A DNA stretch of 64,000 nt from contig NC_063994.1 of assembly GCF_932276165.1 (NCBI RefSeq), forward strand, positions 8,432,001 through 8,496,000. The letters run 5' to 3'. Both the position numbers and the translations under genes were made by a program. Shown here one piece after another: positions 33,237-44,702 of the stretch (position 1 is its first letter; each line of letters opens with the position of its first letter). Source of the stretch: Plutella xylostella. Taxonomy: Eukaryota > Arthropoda > Insecta > Lepidoptera > Plutellidae. Below the pieces are notes generated by a model. That model was not told the origin of the DNA. It saw only the letters and a list, made by a program, of their open reading frames with translations, and ran no database searches.

Positions 33237-34010
33237 TCTACCTCTGTGGTCTAGTGGTAGAAGCTCAGCTTCATCACGATTTTTAGCGCAGACGCATTGC
33301 CTGCTGCAGAGAATCCACCAATTCTCTAATTGTTTCTCATAATGTCTGAACCAATGGACTCTAACCCTACCCCTTCAGATGTTATTCCAAGAATTAAAGG
33401 TAACCAACCTGTCCGAAGACCAAGAGGTTCCCGTGGTCGTGGAGGTCGTGGAAAACCCACTGACAGATCCGACATCTGGCGTTCCCAACAAAATGACAAG
33501 TTCATGGCCAAGATGGAAGCAGAACGTAATGCACGATTCGCTAACATTTGTATGCCTGACCCGCCGTCAAGCGCTCCAGCCCAACAACCGCAAACTAGTA
33601 AACTAGTAATCACCCAGGGATCCCGGGTTCGATTTCCAGGTAAGGCCATAAATTTGTGTTTCTATATTGCGGTTCCAAGTTAGGTTAGGACATTAAATTT
33701 AAACTTTTATCTCGGTTTGACATTATATAAAACCCAGACAGTATCTCGCTTCATTTTTTATGTCACACAACATCTAGTTCGTATATTGTTTATAAAAGGC
33801 TCAGCTTCATCACCCAGGGAACCCGGGTTCGATTTCCAGGTAGGGCCATTAATTTGTGTTTCTATATTTCGGTTCCAAGTTAGGTTAGGACATTAAATTA
33901 AAACTTTTATCTCGGTTTGACAGTATATAAAACCCAGACAGTATTTTCGCTTCATTTTTTATGTCACACAACATCTAGTTCGTATATTGTTTATCAAAGG
34001 CTCTGTTCAT
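33237..34010 (+). repeat. tRNA-derived SINE, interrupted and partly duplicated
   Basis: The head TGGTCTAGTGGTAG (box A) at 33248 is separated from GGGTTCGATTTCC (box B, near 33626) by the 331-bp insert. The body (GCGGTTCCAAGTTAGGTTAG to TTGTTTATAAAAGGCTC) is repeated in tandem at 33799-34005. Confidence 0.7.
33278..33608 (+). mobile_element. 331-bp insert with RG-rich ORF
   Basis: Inserted between box A and box B of the SINE; ATCAC borders both sides (33273-33277 and 33609-33613), a 5-bp duplication, compared with the intact copy at 34690. It holds the start of an ORF at 33342: MSEPMDSNPTPSDVIPRIKG, then RRPRGSRGRGGRGKPTDRSD, charged residues and PSSAPAQQPQTSK, running on into the SINE. There is no poly(A) and no clear terminal repeat. 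RG-rich stretches are typical of RNA-binding proteins; identity unknown. Confidence 0.55.
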
Positions 34011-34661
34011 TTTTCCATCTTGAATTCTTGACAAATGTGTCAAAAGTCAACAACCCGTTGCCTGGTTACCGGTCTTAACCAAGTCTTAGCAAAACCCCAC
34101 AGCAGAAATTAAGTTTATCACGCGATCAAGGGAGTTAACCCCATGATTTAGACCTGGTTTCTCATGATTCTGTTAGTTACAGTCTCAATAACGGATTTGC
34201 TGACGACGCGTTTAAGGATTATTACCCTTGTTAACTGGATGAGTCCCACGACGAAAATCTAACAGACCATTCATAAATCCAGCATTAGGTATGTGTATCA
34301 TTCACTCATTTCCCTCACACTTCACTCAATATTCTGTCATATTCATTGAAATTTGTTGTCTATGTCTCTGTGATTTCAAACAACCTCAAACAACCAAACT
34401 TTTTGGTTTTGAGGTTGCCATGGTTACTATTTCTACCGGGGTTGTTTCTTGACATCCGTCATTGAAAATAATATTATTACGCCATGCCCTTTGAAAAACA
34501 ATACAACGAACAAGATGGAGTGACAGTGCAAAAGAAACTTCTCGGGAAATATCATATCAATTTCTAAGTAAGGTCGTATTTTAAAATATTTTGTTAGAAG
34601 ATTTTTCACTTAATTCAATAGTTCTCATTAAGTCATTAGGTTTAACTTCTTGAATCTACCT

Positions 34662-34900
34662 CTGTGGTCTAGTGGTAGAAGCTCAGCTTCATCACCCAGG
34701 GATCCCGGGTTCGATTTCCAGGTAAGGCCATAAATTTGTGTTTCTATATTGCGGTTCCAAGTTAGGTTAGGACATTAAATTTAAACTTTTATCTCGGTTT
34801 GACATTATATAAAACCCAGACAGTATCTCGCTTCATTTTTTATGTCACACAACATCTAGTTCGTATATTGTTTATAAAAGGCTCTGTTCATTTTTCCATC
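34662..34900 (+). repeat. tRNA-derived SINE (intact head)
   Basis: TGGTCTAGTGG (box A) and GGGTTCGATTTCC (box B, about 45 bp later) are the RNA polymerase III promoter boxes of a tRNA-related head; the sequence is closest to a tRNA-Gly-like consensus by eye. The tail lacks a clear A-run. Confidence 0.7.
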
Positions 34901-35030
34901 TTGAATCTTGACAGAATGAGTGACAAGTAAACAACCCGTTGCCTGGTTACCGGTCTTAACCAAGTCTTAGCGGAACCCCACAGCAGCAATCAAGTTTATC
35001 ACCCGATCAAGGGAGTTAACCCCGTGATTT

Positions 35031-35214
35031 AGCATGGTGGGACACTCACTAACCTTAACGGTCCAACATGTAACCAAACCGAGGTATTTTTAACCTAACC
35101 GAATGGTGTGAAATAAGGCCTTAGCATGGTGGGACACTCACTAACCTTAACGGTCCAACATGTAACCAAACCGAGGTATTTTTAACCTAACCGAATGGTG
35201 TGAAATTAGGCCTA
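35031..35214. repeat. 92-bp tandem repeat, two units
   Basis: AGCATGGTGGGACACTCACT starts at 35031 and again at 35123; the two units differ at very few bases. Confidence 0.9.
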
Positions 35215-35318
35215 AATGTTAATGGTTAATGTTGATTGTTATTCTTTTTTATACAATGACACTAAACACGTTTCGTTACTGCAATTTTTTTTTGACATTG
35301 TTTGAAGATTTGAAGTTT

Positions 35319-36293
35319 TTTTTTTTTTTTAAATCTTTATTTATTTGAGGACTTTTGTCACTGAGTGACGATGTCAGTCCCATAATACCTACGGTTAAAT
35401 ACAACAAAGCTAACAATTTTATTTACCTACCTACTTAAACTAAACTCAAATAATAATTTGGCTGCCTCTGACCAAGGTTCAGCAAGGATGCCATGGAACA
35501 CTCCAACATCAAGCCTATTTAAGTTAAATTTACTAACTAGTAATTGTCTTTTATCGCGGTTCCGGACACATTCCACTAAGAAGTGGTAACAATCCTCTTC
35601 AACCCCGCACTCGTCGCAATTTGGGGAGTTAACTTTTCTCATTAGAAACCCGAATTGATTCAGTGGAATGTGTCCAGTCCGTAATCGAAGAGCCATAACA
35701 GTTTGAGGTCTATTCAACTTGAGATTGCTAAACCACGGTATACGAGGAGGCTCGCAGACTATACTTTTATACCAGATGCCTTTTTGCTTAGAAATTAGGT
35801 TAAAGTATTCCTTCCAATTTTCCCTTATCTTCTGTCTATATTTACCTAATATTTCCGACCAACCTATTGAAACAACTGTTTCACAACCATCTGTAGATGC
35901 TTGTTTAGCAAGTCTGTCAACCTCCTCGTTACCGAGTAGCCCAATATGAGATGGAATCCACTGTAGAATTATTGATTTGTTACTTTTATACAAATTTAAC
36001 AGTTTGTCTATGATTGAGTACGCTATAGAAAGACCCCCTTTTACACATCTAATTATATGCTGTAGAGCACCTTTACTGTCTGTTAATATTACAATTTTTA
36101 GAAAATTTCGAGTTTGAACATAAACTATTGCTTTGTAAATGGCAAGTAATTCTATAGACATAATGGAGATAGGAGAGTTAATCTTAAATATATTATTTAC
36201 ATTATCAACAAAACCTGACATGGTGAATGACCAAGCCCTTGCAGATGCTGGCAGCCATTCAAATAGAATGGGAGGATCTGAACCCAACGACAC
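35319..36293 (-). pseudogene. LINE RNase H C-terminal fragment
   Basis: The minus strand has a 288-residue open frame with SIMSIELLAIYKAIVYV (E), VILTDSKGALQHII (D) and WIPSHIGLLGNEEVDRLAKQ (D) of an RNase H domain, then a terminal CDECGVEEDCYHFLVEC zinc-binding segment. The first catalytic D is lost with the 5' truncation. A poly(A) tail reads as T14 at 35319-35332. Family is an RNase H-containing LINE, distinct from the one at 13835. Confidence 0.75.
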
Positions 36294-36849
36294 TCAGAGA
36301 AACTCACTGATTCATGGCAGGAAGATAGATTGCGTTCATGAAAGCAGCAGGCTGTTGTCCTTGCATAGAAACTCTGTTCTGAGAGACCTAGAGAGAGACA
36401 ATCTAATAGGAGAAATGAACAGTGAGAAATTCACTCAGCTAATGGACATTTGTGATTAGGTACATATTGATTGAGCTCTGCTCCAACGATACAGAATATT
36501 TCAATGGCAGAAATGGCAGACTTACTTTGTACGGCGTGATAGGAGTTTTTAGTAAAGGGTTCAGAATGATGAACTCGTCAGGCGCATTGTTTACACAAGA
36601 TTATATTGATTCAACAATAAATTGCAATCATGTTTCAACCGTTGATTATCAATCAAGTGATTACATTTCTAATGAAACATTAGATAAAACTATAACAAAA
36701 ATTTGGGAATCGGATCAAATTCCTGAATCATCAAATAAAGTTGTATACACAGATTTAGAAAAGGAATGTGAGCAATTTCATTGATAACACAACTCGTAAC
36801 GCAGAAGGCAGGTTTTGTGTCAAACTACTAACTACTTCACTCAATTGAA

Positions 36850-37310
36850 ATGAATGCTGTGAAAACTGGTTTGACTGAAGTGCCTGAACGTAGACGTATG
36901 GTCACTTACATAAAAAAATTGCCTCTTTTGCCTAAATCCCTTATACCTCAATCATGGGAAGAAATAATAGAGAAAAGACCTGGTGATAATATGACAGACT
37001 TCAAAAAATACTTAGTGGTTAAAAAACCCCTCACTAATTTCATGCTGCAATGAAAGGCATAGAACTACCAATGCGTTGGAGGCATGGCATCGACGCATTC
37101 GGGTGCGATTCCATCAGAAGCCGACTTTAGTACATTTTCTGTACTGTTTAAGAAAGGAGGCACGATTTCAAGATCTGGTGGTCCGTGGACATTATTTCCA
37201 AACTGCCAACCGTAAAAGGAAGGATATCTTTTTTGAGAAAAAACTTTGCCAAGAATTATTAAAACTTGAGCATAAAGAAATTAAGCCATACCAATTTCTT
37301 GAAAACATAA
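36850..37310 (+). pseudogene. Mutator/FLYWCH-type transposase C-terminal remnant
   Basis: Two broken frames: RRRMVTYIKKLPLLPKSLIP with SWEEIIEK, then RTTNALEAWHRRIRVRF, FLYCLRKEARFQDL and an acidic-basic tail. The N-A-x-E-x-W-H-R-x-x-x-x-x motif is typical of the C-terminal region of MULE-related FLYWCH proteins in insects. Stops near 37050 break the frame. Confidence 0.45.
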
Positions 37311-37379
37311 TAATTATTTATAAATATATATTTTTACTTAATGTACCTACTTACTTATATCTACTTATACACCAACTTA

Positions 37380-37713
37380 GCTTACTCAAATATACACACA
37401 TTCCACACATACACACACACACACACAACACAACACAACCCATCCTAATTAATATACCTCGCGTTCGTGACTGAGGTCACAACACAAAGGGCCAGCTGAA
37501 AACCAGCGCTGTGGCCTCCTGGGCACAGCACACGCTGAGCTGGTGCCTTTTTGACGCTCTGGACAGCAACCGTCTTTGTTTACGTATTATTTTCTGTTTT
37601 TTTTTCTCTTCATATAAATTATTTGTAGTATTCTTTTTCTTTTTGTTTCTGTTTTTTATTGTTCAGTGTGTCAAATAAATGTTTCTTTCTTTCTTTCTTT
37701 CTTTCTTTCTTTA
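37380..37713 (+). repeat. LINE/SINE 3' end with TTTC tail
   Basis: A CA-rich stretch (37395-37435) is followed by a GGCCAGCTGAAAACCAGCGC...CACGCTGAGCTGGTGCC hairpin-forming segment and CAAATAAATGTTTCTTTC ending in a TTTC microsatellite (37683-37713). Such short tails mark the 3' ends of insect retroposons. Confidence 0.5.
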
Positions 37714-37982
37714 AAGATCAAAAAAAATTAAAATAAAATAAGTATAAAGAAATAAGAAGTTACATTATGCTATTTTTAAGTGGTTACAGAAGTTACATTA
37801 TGTAATTTTTAAGTGGGTAATGCTTGGTTTAAGTAAATAAATAAATATTTGTATAAATAATAATGTAGTTTCGACTGTACCATGATGAAGCAAAACAGAA
37901 ACGAGACGAATAAACGACATAGTAAATTTGATACCTACATAGCTTGCGATGTAGTCAATAAAAAGAACTAGGCTAAATCACA

Positions 37983-38425
37983 ACTATACCTCATTCAGGG
38001 AAACGACGTAGCAAAGCGCCCTCTTTGTCCCACATTTCCATACAAAAGACAAAGACGACAAATGAGTTAGCCACGCCCATTTGGCCACGTGATTACCTAA
38101 AATTGTAAAGCCGTGTCTACACTTCTGAATTAAAGTATGGAGTAGGAAATAAAATTGTGTATGTTCATCATAATATTTTTTATTAATCTCTTTCTGACGA
38201 CTCATCACTCCTATATTTATATTTATAATAAATGATTCATTCAAATTTTCAAAGTTGTGGTCCGAGAGCGAGAGGGTACACGGGAGACGTCCGAACGGTA
38301 CAGAGAGCAACGACAGACTAATTATGACCTACAGTGTAAATGCGGCCTTAGCGTCTTATCTATGACCAATCATATGCTTTCGTATATTCTTAGTACTACG
38401 TCGTTTCCCTGAATGAGGTATAGTC
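37983..38425. mobile_element. 443-bp MITE
   Basis: Both ends read CTATACCTCATTCAGGGAAA inverted, continuing to CGACGTAG (about 27 bp). The interior is non-coding. The exact target duplication is ambiguous because the ends contain TA. Confidence 0.8.
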
Positions 38426-38435
38426 AGTTTGCTAC

Positions 38436-39090
38436 CAGCTGAGGGATTCAGAGCGTTTGTTCAAGGCCTCAATCCGAACTACGAACTGCCTAGCCGGAAA
38501 ATATTATCGACTACTTTATTATCTAGAGTCTAGAGAATACATGGATCGCCTAGCTTTCATAAAAAATGCAGTACATGGCTATCACTGGTCATTTTATCAA
38601 TAAGAGTACCTACATTGGAATTTAAGTCAGTACTTCTTGAATGCAGCCCACTTGATGGATCACACACAGGGCAAAATATTGCTCGCGCTATCACATCGGC
38701 TACGAAAGAGTGGAACATAGAGGGAAAAAATAATTTACTCGTCACAGACAACGCATCGAATATGGGAAATACAGCTATCACTAATTTCGGATGTTATGCT
38801 CATAAATAAAATTTAGTTGCCCAAAACGTTTTGGCGGTGCCACAAGTAGCAAGAAGCATTAAAAAAATCAAAAAACGGTTGTTAATTTCGTTCGTTTCGT
38901 AGTTCCCAAGCAAAAGAAAAATTAATTAAGTACCAAATCAATGCGCAAGGTGTACCTACCTCAAGGCAGTGCTCTCACACTAATTATTTCTGAGCCTACT
39001 CGCTGGAATTCCACCTTCTTTACGCTGGAAACGTTTTTAGCCCTACAAGAAGCACTCCGGGCTACAGTGATGAAATATTGACAAACATGT
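38436..39090 (+). pseudogene. hAT transposase (ZBED type) remnant
   Basis: Frames in order: AFVQGLNPNYELPSRKILST, LLECSPLDGSHTGQNIARAI, KEWNIEGKNNLLVTDNASNM (catalytic region with VTDNA), FGCYAHK, then PTRWNSTFFTLETFLALQEA. This order matches ZBED/hAT transposases, with the T-R-W-N-S-T motif of the core. Many stops and shifts. Confidence 0.75.
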
Positions 39091-39159
39091 CAATATTGCC
39101 AAGGATGCCACAAACGGATCTTCAAAAAAAGATGTGAAGTATAAGAGAAAATGTTAGTG

Positions 39160-39660
39160 AAAACTGATTTCACCTTAAATTATGGCCAGAACTGAAGAAA
39201 ATAAACCAGTCCATGCACTTTTTAAAGTCAGATAGCCAATTAAAAGGATTTCTTATAACAATATCTTCTCTCCAAGATATCTGGAGTTATGTAAAACAAC
39301 TGGGCTTTAAATTTCTAAATTTGAGACAGCTCAACCAAGACTCACTGGAAAACCTGTTCGGCTTGATTCGGCATCACTAAGTCCACAATTTTGACTAAAC
39401 TTAGTACCCCAATTAGGGGCGCTAATTGTGATACTGACGACAACCAACTGATATTGGACTTCCATGATTTGGTTTTCAAGGGTCCCGAAACTGAACATCC
39501 GACAGAAGACCACTCTTAACAGTCTAAAATTGATGAGTTTAATCCGACCGATCATGGTGTGTACCCGGAATTGCATTTACCAGACACTTCGACAGCTATG
39601 GAAGAGCGCTTATATGAATCATTCGACAAACAACCAGTGGTATGCGTTAAGTTTGTTTTA
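39160..39660 (+). pseudogene. P-element/THAP9-like transposase C-terminal remnant
   Basis: Reads ENKPVHALFKSDSQLKGFLI, TISSLQDIWSYVKQLGFKFL and LRQLNQDSLENLFGLIRHH; the N-Q-D-x-L-E-N-L-F motif is characteristic of THAP9 and P-element relatives. A degraded acidic tail (NCDTDDNQLILDFHDLV) may be its end. Directly follows the hAT remnant, so two different transposons adjoin. Confidence 0.65.
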
Positions 39661-39802
39661 AGAAACGCAGTGTCGTAACTGTTGGGACTCTTTAACGAGA
39701 AAAACACCAGGAAAGAACAAATAATACATTTTTATTACATTAAAAAATGGTGACAGGATAAGCTATTTCTTAAGGCTATAACACGCAATCGCAGATGGGG
39801 AA

Positions 39803-40066
39803 ATGCCGGAATTAATATCACAGGCATTCGACAAAATACCATCTTCTGAAAGGCAAAAACATTGCGCACATGTAAAAAAAAACGAAAAAGAATATATGAA
39901 GCGAGACGGTGATTTAGATGAACCTTTTATTATCGAATTGCAAAGTGACAGCGAAAGTGAAAGCAGCGACTGTGATGAAGAAGAATTTGATAGTACTGAT
40001 ATCATGGAAATCTCTCCTTTAGCTGACAACCATTTGCGTGATCACAACTACAATATTAAAATATAA
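39803..40066 (+). pseudogene. Acidic C-terminal tail of a possible transposase
   Basis: An 87-codon open frame: ISQAFDKIPSSERQKHCAHV, KNEKEYMKRDGDLDEPFI, then an acidic run (SDSESESSDCDEEEFDSTD). This resembles the tail of DDE-superfamily transposases after the catalytic core, but no catalytic motif is present and the family is uncertain. Confidence 0.3.
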
Positions 40067-40461
40067 AGGACATTGGGCGTTTTTGCCCCGCTTTTTGAAA
40101 AGTCGCGAAAATAAACCAATATACTTTTAAATCATAGGTGTTACTAACCAAGTTTTATATTCTGTACTTATTGTAATTCAATACATTGTAAACAATGGGA
40201 AAACCATAAAAATTAGAAAAATTCAAATCATATTTTAAGGTGACTTAAAATATGTCGTATTTTCGTAATTACTCAACATCACTGCAGATTCCTAACTCAG
40301 GAGTAAGTTATATCATGAGATATACATATATCAGGCTCACCCAATTGTTATCACTGAGTTATCAACCCAATCTTATATAAACAAAATTAAAGAAATTGCA
40401 TTAAAAGATTGAATCCCCGTTGGACGACGAATTCATAGCTGCCATTATACTGAGTACATTA

Positions 40462-41064
40462 TGGCCCCACTACACGTCCGCGGATGCGTCCGGAGATGCA
40501 TCCGGAGATGACCTCCGCGGACGTGTAGAGGGGGTGATTTGGGCATCTGTCGAGGTATTTCACGTCCGCAGACGCTTCTGCCACCGATCCGTTTGTTGTC
40601 GGTTTTTGTGGCACAGATCAAAGGGTTCAAGTGCGAACGTCTTGCATCGCGACCACACGTCCGCGGACGCATCAGTCATTGAGAAACCGCAGAAGCTAAA
40701 GCCGGCGTGCTAGTAGGTAAAATGGCGAGTATTATAGTACAATCGAAGAAACTTTTCAGTTTATTGAATTATATCAAGCAGAAAATGGCTTGTGGAATCC
40801 AAAGAACAAACATCATAAAAATAAAAATGTTGTAAGTAAGTACTTATACAATAAACTGCGATGCACACTCAAATAGTATTTAAAAGTACTAAACAAATAA
40901 ATAGCTGCGGCGGCTGCCGTTTCGATGTCGATGTTTACTAGTAGCGTCTGCCGATATTCAACTCAGACTGACCGATCAACAGACGTGTGGTCGCTTGCAG
41001 AGATTCGTCTGCAGATGCATCCGCGTACGTCTCCGGAAGCATCCGCGGACGTGTAGTGGGGCCA
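40462..41064 (+). mobile_element. Harbinger-type element with a MADF exon
   Basis: 603 bp with inverted ends TGGCCCCACTACACGTCCGC, extending to about 27 bp, and TTA on both sides (40459-40461 and 41065-41067). The terminal regions are full of CGGATGC/CCGCGGACG motifs. Inside is the first exon of a MADF gene, so it is a deletion derivative of an element like the one at 20150. Confidence 0.8.
40721..40833 (+). pseudogene. MADF-domain first exon
   Basis: Reads EETFQFIELYQAENGLWNPK followed by NKHHKNKNV and a consensus GTAAGT donor. F-I-E-L-Y...LW-x3 is the MADF signature. The upstream ATG (40720) is one base out of frame, so this copy is damaged. Confidence 0.6.
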
Positions 41065-41109
41065 TTAGACTTAAGACTATGATCCGTTGATTATAGCCAT
41101 TGAAAATTC

Positions 41110-41530
41110 AGGCAACTGAGCATGTATCTGCCAAGTTATTACAAGAGACTCAGAGAAGAGAAGATAAACAAGATGGAGTGACTGCCCTCGTCACTAGGAA
41201 ACAAATCTAGTGCTTCAGGTGCAAACGTCCGGGACATTATTCACGTAACTGAACACAGCACAGAAAAGAAGAATACTTACTGATCATGAAAAACAGATAA
41301 AACATGAAAAACAGTCGAAGGCTCTCGTCACAGCCTTGTCTGTGAAAGTCAACAGCAATGTGTGGTATTATAGAATCAGGCTCACAAGTTTCTCTCATCA
41401 CTGCAAAGGCCGTTGAGGTTTTACTCCTAAGCGAAATCATATTAACCTCATCGGGGACTGAAAGCCAGAATAGAGTCAGATATTGCATTGATGCATTCCG
41501 TTGCAAGTTCATTCTTTGATATCCCAATTT
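41110..41530 (+). pseudogene. Gag zinc knuckle and protease remnant
   Basis: CFRCKRPGHYSRN (near 41210) is a CCHC knuckle whose last Cys codon is now a stop. About 165 bp later ESGSQVSLITAKAVEVL matches the protease loop at 18228, with D changed to E. The interval 41370-41525 is a near copy of 18228-18385. Confidence 0.55.
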
Positions 41531-41680
41531 AGTAATAAGTACCTACCTATAATAAGTGTAAGTACCTAATTAAGTAAACCATACAATAAGTGAACGCCTC
41601 GCCGTTACAAAAAAAAACAGTTTTATTTCCTTTTTTCTTCATTCATAATAAAATAATGATATTTTTCAATGTTTTTCAGA

Positions 41681-41783
41681 ATGCCTCGCAACTACAAACC
41701 CAAGCCTGGTACTAAACGATACAAAAAATATGACGGCCTTGTTATAAAAAAAAGCCTTGGACTAGATAGCGTCAACCAATAAT
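41681..41783 (+). pseudogene. pogo/Tigger-type transposase start
   Basis: After an acceptor-like TTTTCAG, ATG opens MPRNYKPKPGTKRYKKYDGL, the usual first residues of insect pogo-like transposases leading into the psq helix-turn-helix. It stops after 33 codons. Confidence 0.6.
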
Positions 41784-42129
41784 AGCCTTAGTTTTAAGTT
41801 CTTAGTTTAGCCGAAGAAGATGCACAGTAATGGTCAACAAACTCTACACAATAGATAACTCGTTCAAAGAGAGATAAAAAAGGAAAAAATTTTGAAAATT
41901 TTAGCATAATTTTATTTTTACGTATTTGTTGGAACTTTTTTTGTTGATTTGAAAGAAGAATATATATATATATATATAATTTTTTTTGTTACCTACTTTT
42001 GTTATAAGGTAAAATATAAATATGATCTCACAAAGTATTTTTTTTATCTCCGCGAGCCACTGGGCCTTTGCGCGAGCTTTAATACTGGGCCCACCAGCTA
42101 TCGCCAATCGAGTTAGGGACTCGCACTGA

Positions 42130-42800
42130 GCTATTCAAACCGTCTACCGAATCGATAAGACCTCTTCTTCATACTCGGGAGGAAACTGACAGAATCCTCT
42201 CGGGAAACCCGTCTGGTTCTGAGGAGACCAATCGTCGACGCCGCAGCGGTTCTATAGCCACAGATGATTCTCGAGCAAAGAGGAGAAGAGTATATCCATC
42301 ACCTTCTACTTCGCAAGATAGCAGATTGGATGCTTTAGAGCAAAAATTGACAATATGTTCTCGCTGCTTTTGAAAAAGTTTGATGGTCGGCCTAGTTCTA
42401 CTGCCGGATCTGTAGAAGGTTCAGAAGATTTTTCGGAATCTGATAATGAAGGTTCATGGAAACCACCAGCTGTAGACCCTTTTCCGAATATTCCAAGCCA
42501 CGATGCGTTCAATGCGTCAGTAGAATTAGATTTCACCTCCAACGTACGAGAGGCTGACCAACTTATCGCTGAGCCAACTCCAGACATAAAACGAGAAGGC
42601 ATAGAGTGTCAAAGGACGTGTCGCTACCGAGGTAGCGAAGGATGGAGCCGAACGAGTCAGCTTGCTCTGACAAATGTCAAAGATTGGAACGAGCTAAAGG
42701 AATGCTGTAGGCAGCTGGAGTACGCCAAATACCGAGCAGATTCTTTTGCAGAGCCGCCTCGTGTTTCTGCAGAGACTGTGGTCTTGGGTTTCTAGAGCAG
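42130..42800 (+). pseudogene. DIRS-like ORF1 fragment
   Basis: A basic patch (RRRRSGS, SRAKRRRVYPSPSTSQDSR) leads to DFTSNVREADQLIAEPTPDI and KREGIECQRTCRYRGSEGWS. The G-I-x-C-Q-R-x(n)-G-x-x-GW motif is what I associate with ORF1 of DIRS-type retroelements in insects; this rests on memory of the motif. The reading changes frame near 42350. Confidence 0.4.
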
Positions 42801-43061
42801 GAGTCGTGCAGTGGTGCCAACTGCTGTCGCCTTTCAAGCTGCGTACAAATCGCTCTTGATAAATAAATTGACATCGGCGCATTCCGTAGGGGCTAATTGC
42901 GAAAAAGACACAAACAGTTGTCTGCAAAATCTGAAATATTTCATAAACATGAAATCATCAATGCCATATCGAACCGAATTTGCAATCGATGAAAAACACC
43001 TGTCGATAGATTGTGACAGCAATGTATTGCTTGCAAGCAATTCGCCCCAGGATCCTACAAT

Positions 43062-43165
43062 TTGGCCGGATCTCCAAGAGCCATTGGAGCGGTAGATTGT
43101 ACTCATATCAAAATAAACTCTCCCGGAGACAGAGCAGAATTGTATCGGAACAGAAAAGGCTAGAA
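43062..43165 (+). pseudogene. HARBI1 core fragment
   Basis: Reads SPRAIGAVDCTHIKINSPG and DRAELYRNRKG, the segment around the first catalytic D of Harbinger transposases. Only about 35 codons survive. Confidence 0.65.
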
Positions 43166-44389
43166 ATTAGAGGTCCAGCATACCAAGAGGCTTATGCCAA
43201 AATTAGCCGAAAGCACATACCTACATAGCACATATTACTAAGGAGAATGAAATTCAGACGGCCATAACGAACCCAGATGTTGCATCTGCATCCATACAAT
43301 CTTCACTCTCTCGTCCTTATTTGCTACCGACAATAATAATAAATAAATAATTCATTTATTTCAGATAGTAAAATCCATAAAATAATAATCAAGATGCAGG
43401 ACCATTTCTCGTCTACGTAACTCGCGGTAATCCCACCCAGCCTCCATCATCTCAATAAAATTAAAACCATAAAAATTTGGTCAGATCCCCCATTAAAAAA
43501 AAACTATATTTAAACTATAATTATAATAACATTGTTCGCGATGAAGTAAAACGTTTTGGACGAAACCGAGAGGCGGTGGGGTTTGGCACTGCTGAAGATG
43601 CCAATAACTTGAAAAATGCTTGCCCTGAAAGACAACTCCTACAAAGCCACAATCCCGACATTCAACACTACACAACATATTATGTCCATGGACGAGTTTG
43701 TCTCATTGTTAGAACTCCCACTGTTTAATAGTTTTAAAAACGACGACAATAATATTATTCAACATTATTGCATATGAATAGGGGAAAGATGGGCATACAT
43801 TACCTAAATAATCTGGTATTTAGAGTATGCGATTCGTGAAGGGTTCAATTCACCACCAATATTTTTAAATAAAGTCATAGTAGATGAACCCTAGTCCCAC
43901 GTAGCCTTAATACCAGACTAAGATCCTGTAATTAGTCACTAAAATAAAGAGTTAAAGAATTAGTGCTATTATTTTTCGTCCCAAGAAAAGAAGAGCAGTG
44001 TAAGTGTGTAAGGACCGATTTTGGTTCTCCAAAGAATCTGTTAGATTCATCTTTAACAAGATTAAATCTAAATGAATATTCAGGATCCAAAGGTGGGACT
44101 GCATTTAGCCAATCCTTCAGTTGCTTATAGCATTTCGGTATTCTGCCACTGGCAGCTTTCAGGCCATCATTGGAGACAGCAAATGTCTGCAAGGCAACAG
44201 TTTGTCGGATCATTCATCGAGTTTCCAGTGCCATTGCTGCACAAAGACCAAACTTTAGTAATAGTAGTAGTAAAAAGATTAGTGTTCATTCCAATTTACG
44301 AGCTTAGCCATGATCATGTGCACGTGCAGAAACAATGCTGTACAACCAAGATATTAAAAAAAATTACTGCTCTGCATTCAACAAGCCTT
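43166..44389. other. No gene recognised
   Basis: Short open frames only; 43932-44213 (minus) is open for 93 codons but shows no known motif. Confidence 0.45.
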
Positions 44390-44516
44390 CAATAAAGTGT
44401 GGCACAAGGGTCTCATATTTAAACAAAAAAATCTGGTATACCTAATACATGGTGCTGAAATCCTACTTACAAGGTAGAAAATTTCAAGTATAAATTTGAG
44501 AAACCACCTCAAAATT
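44390..44516 (+). pseudogene. Jockey RT fragment, left part
   Basis: QQAFNKVWHKGLIF and MVLKSYLQGRKFQV match the Jockey RT at 13540-13640. The frame is cut after ETTSK by the element at 44517 and resumes at 47429 with LYEIQASVPQGSV. Confidence 0.75.
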
Positions 44517-44702
44517 GGACGTAGTTACGCAGAAAGGCCTCAATCCACAACTTGGTCAAAATTGAGTTATATACTAGAACATGCTATTTAATGTAGGGTC
44601 TACCTGTCAAGAAAACAAACACAGTAAAAAACCAACTACAACATACTTTTTTGATGTGGGGGACCAACCCACATTGTATGAAACACACATTTTTTTGTTT
44701 CA

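Larger units (their letters stand above)
32758..35035. repeat. Tandem duplication, units 32758-34149 and 34150-35035
   Basis: Both units start GACCTGGTTTCTCAT and end near a GATTTAG. They share a 5' part with the ORF start ATGCCCTTTGAAAAACAATA (33074 and 34484), a tRNA-like SINE head, and a tail ending AAGGGAGTTAACCCC. Unit 1 is longer because it has a 331-bp insertion in the SINE and an extra internal copy (33799-34005) of the SINE body. Confidence 0.85.
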
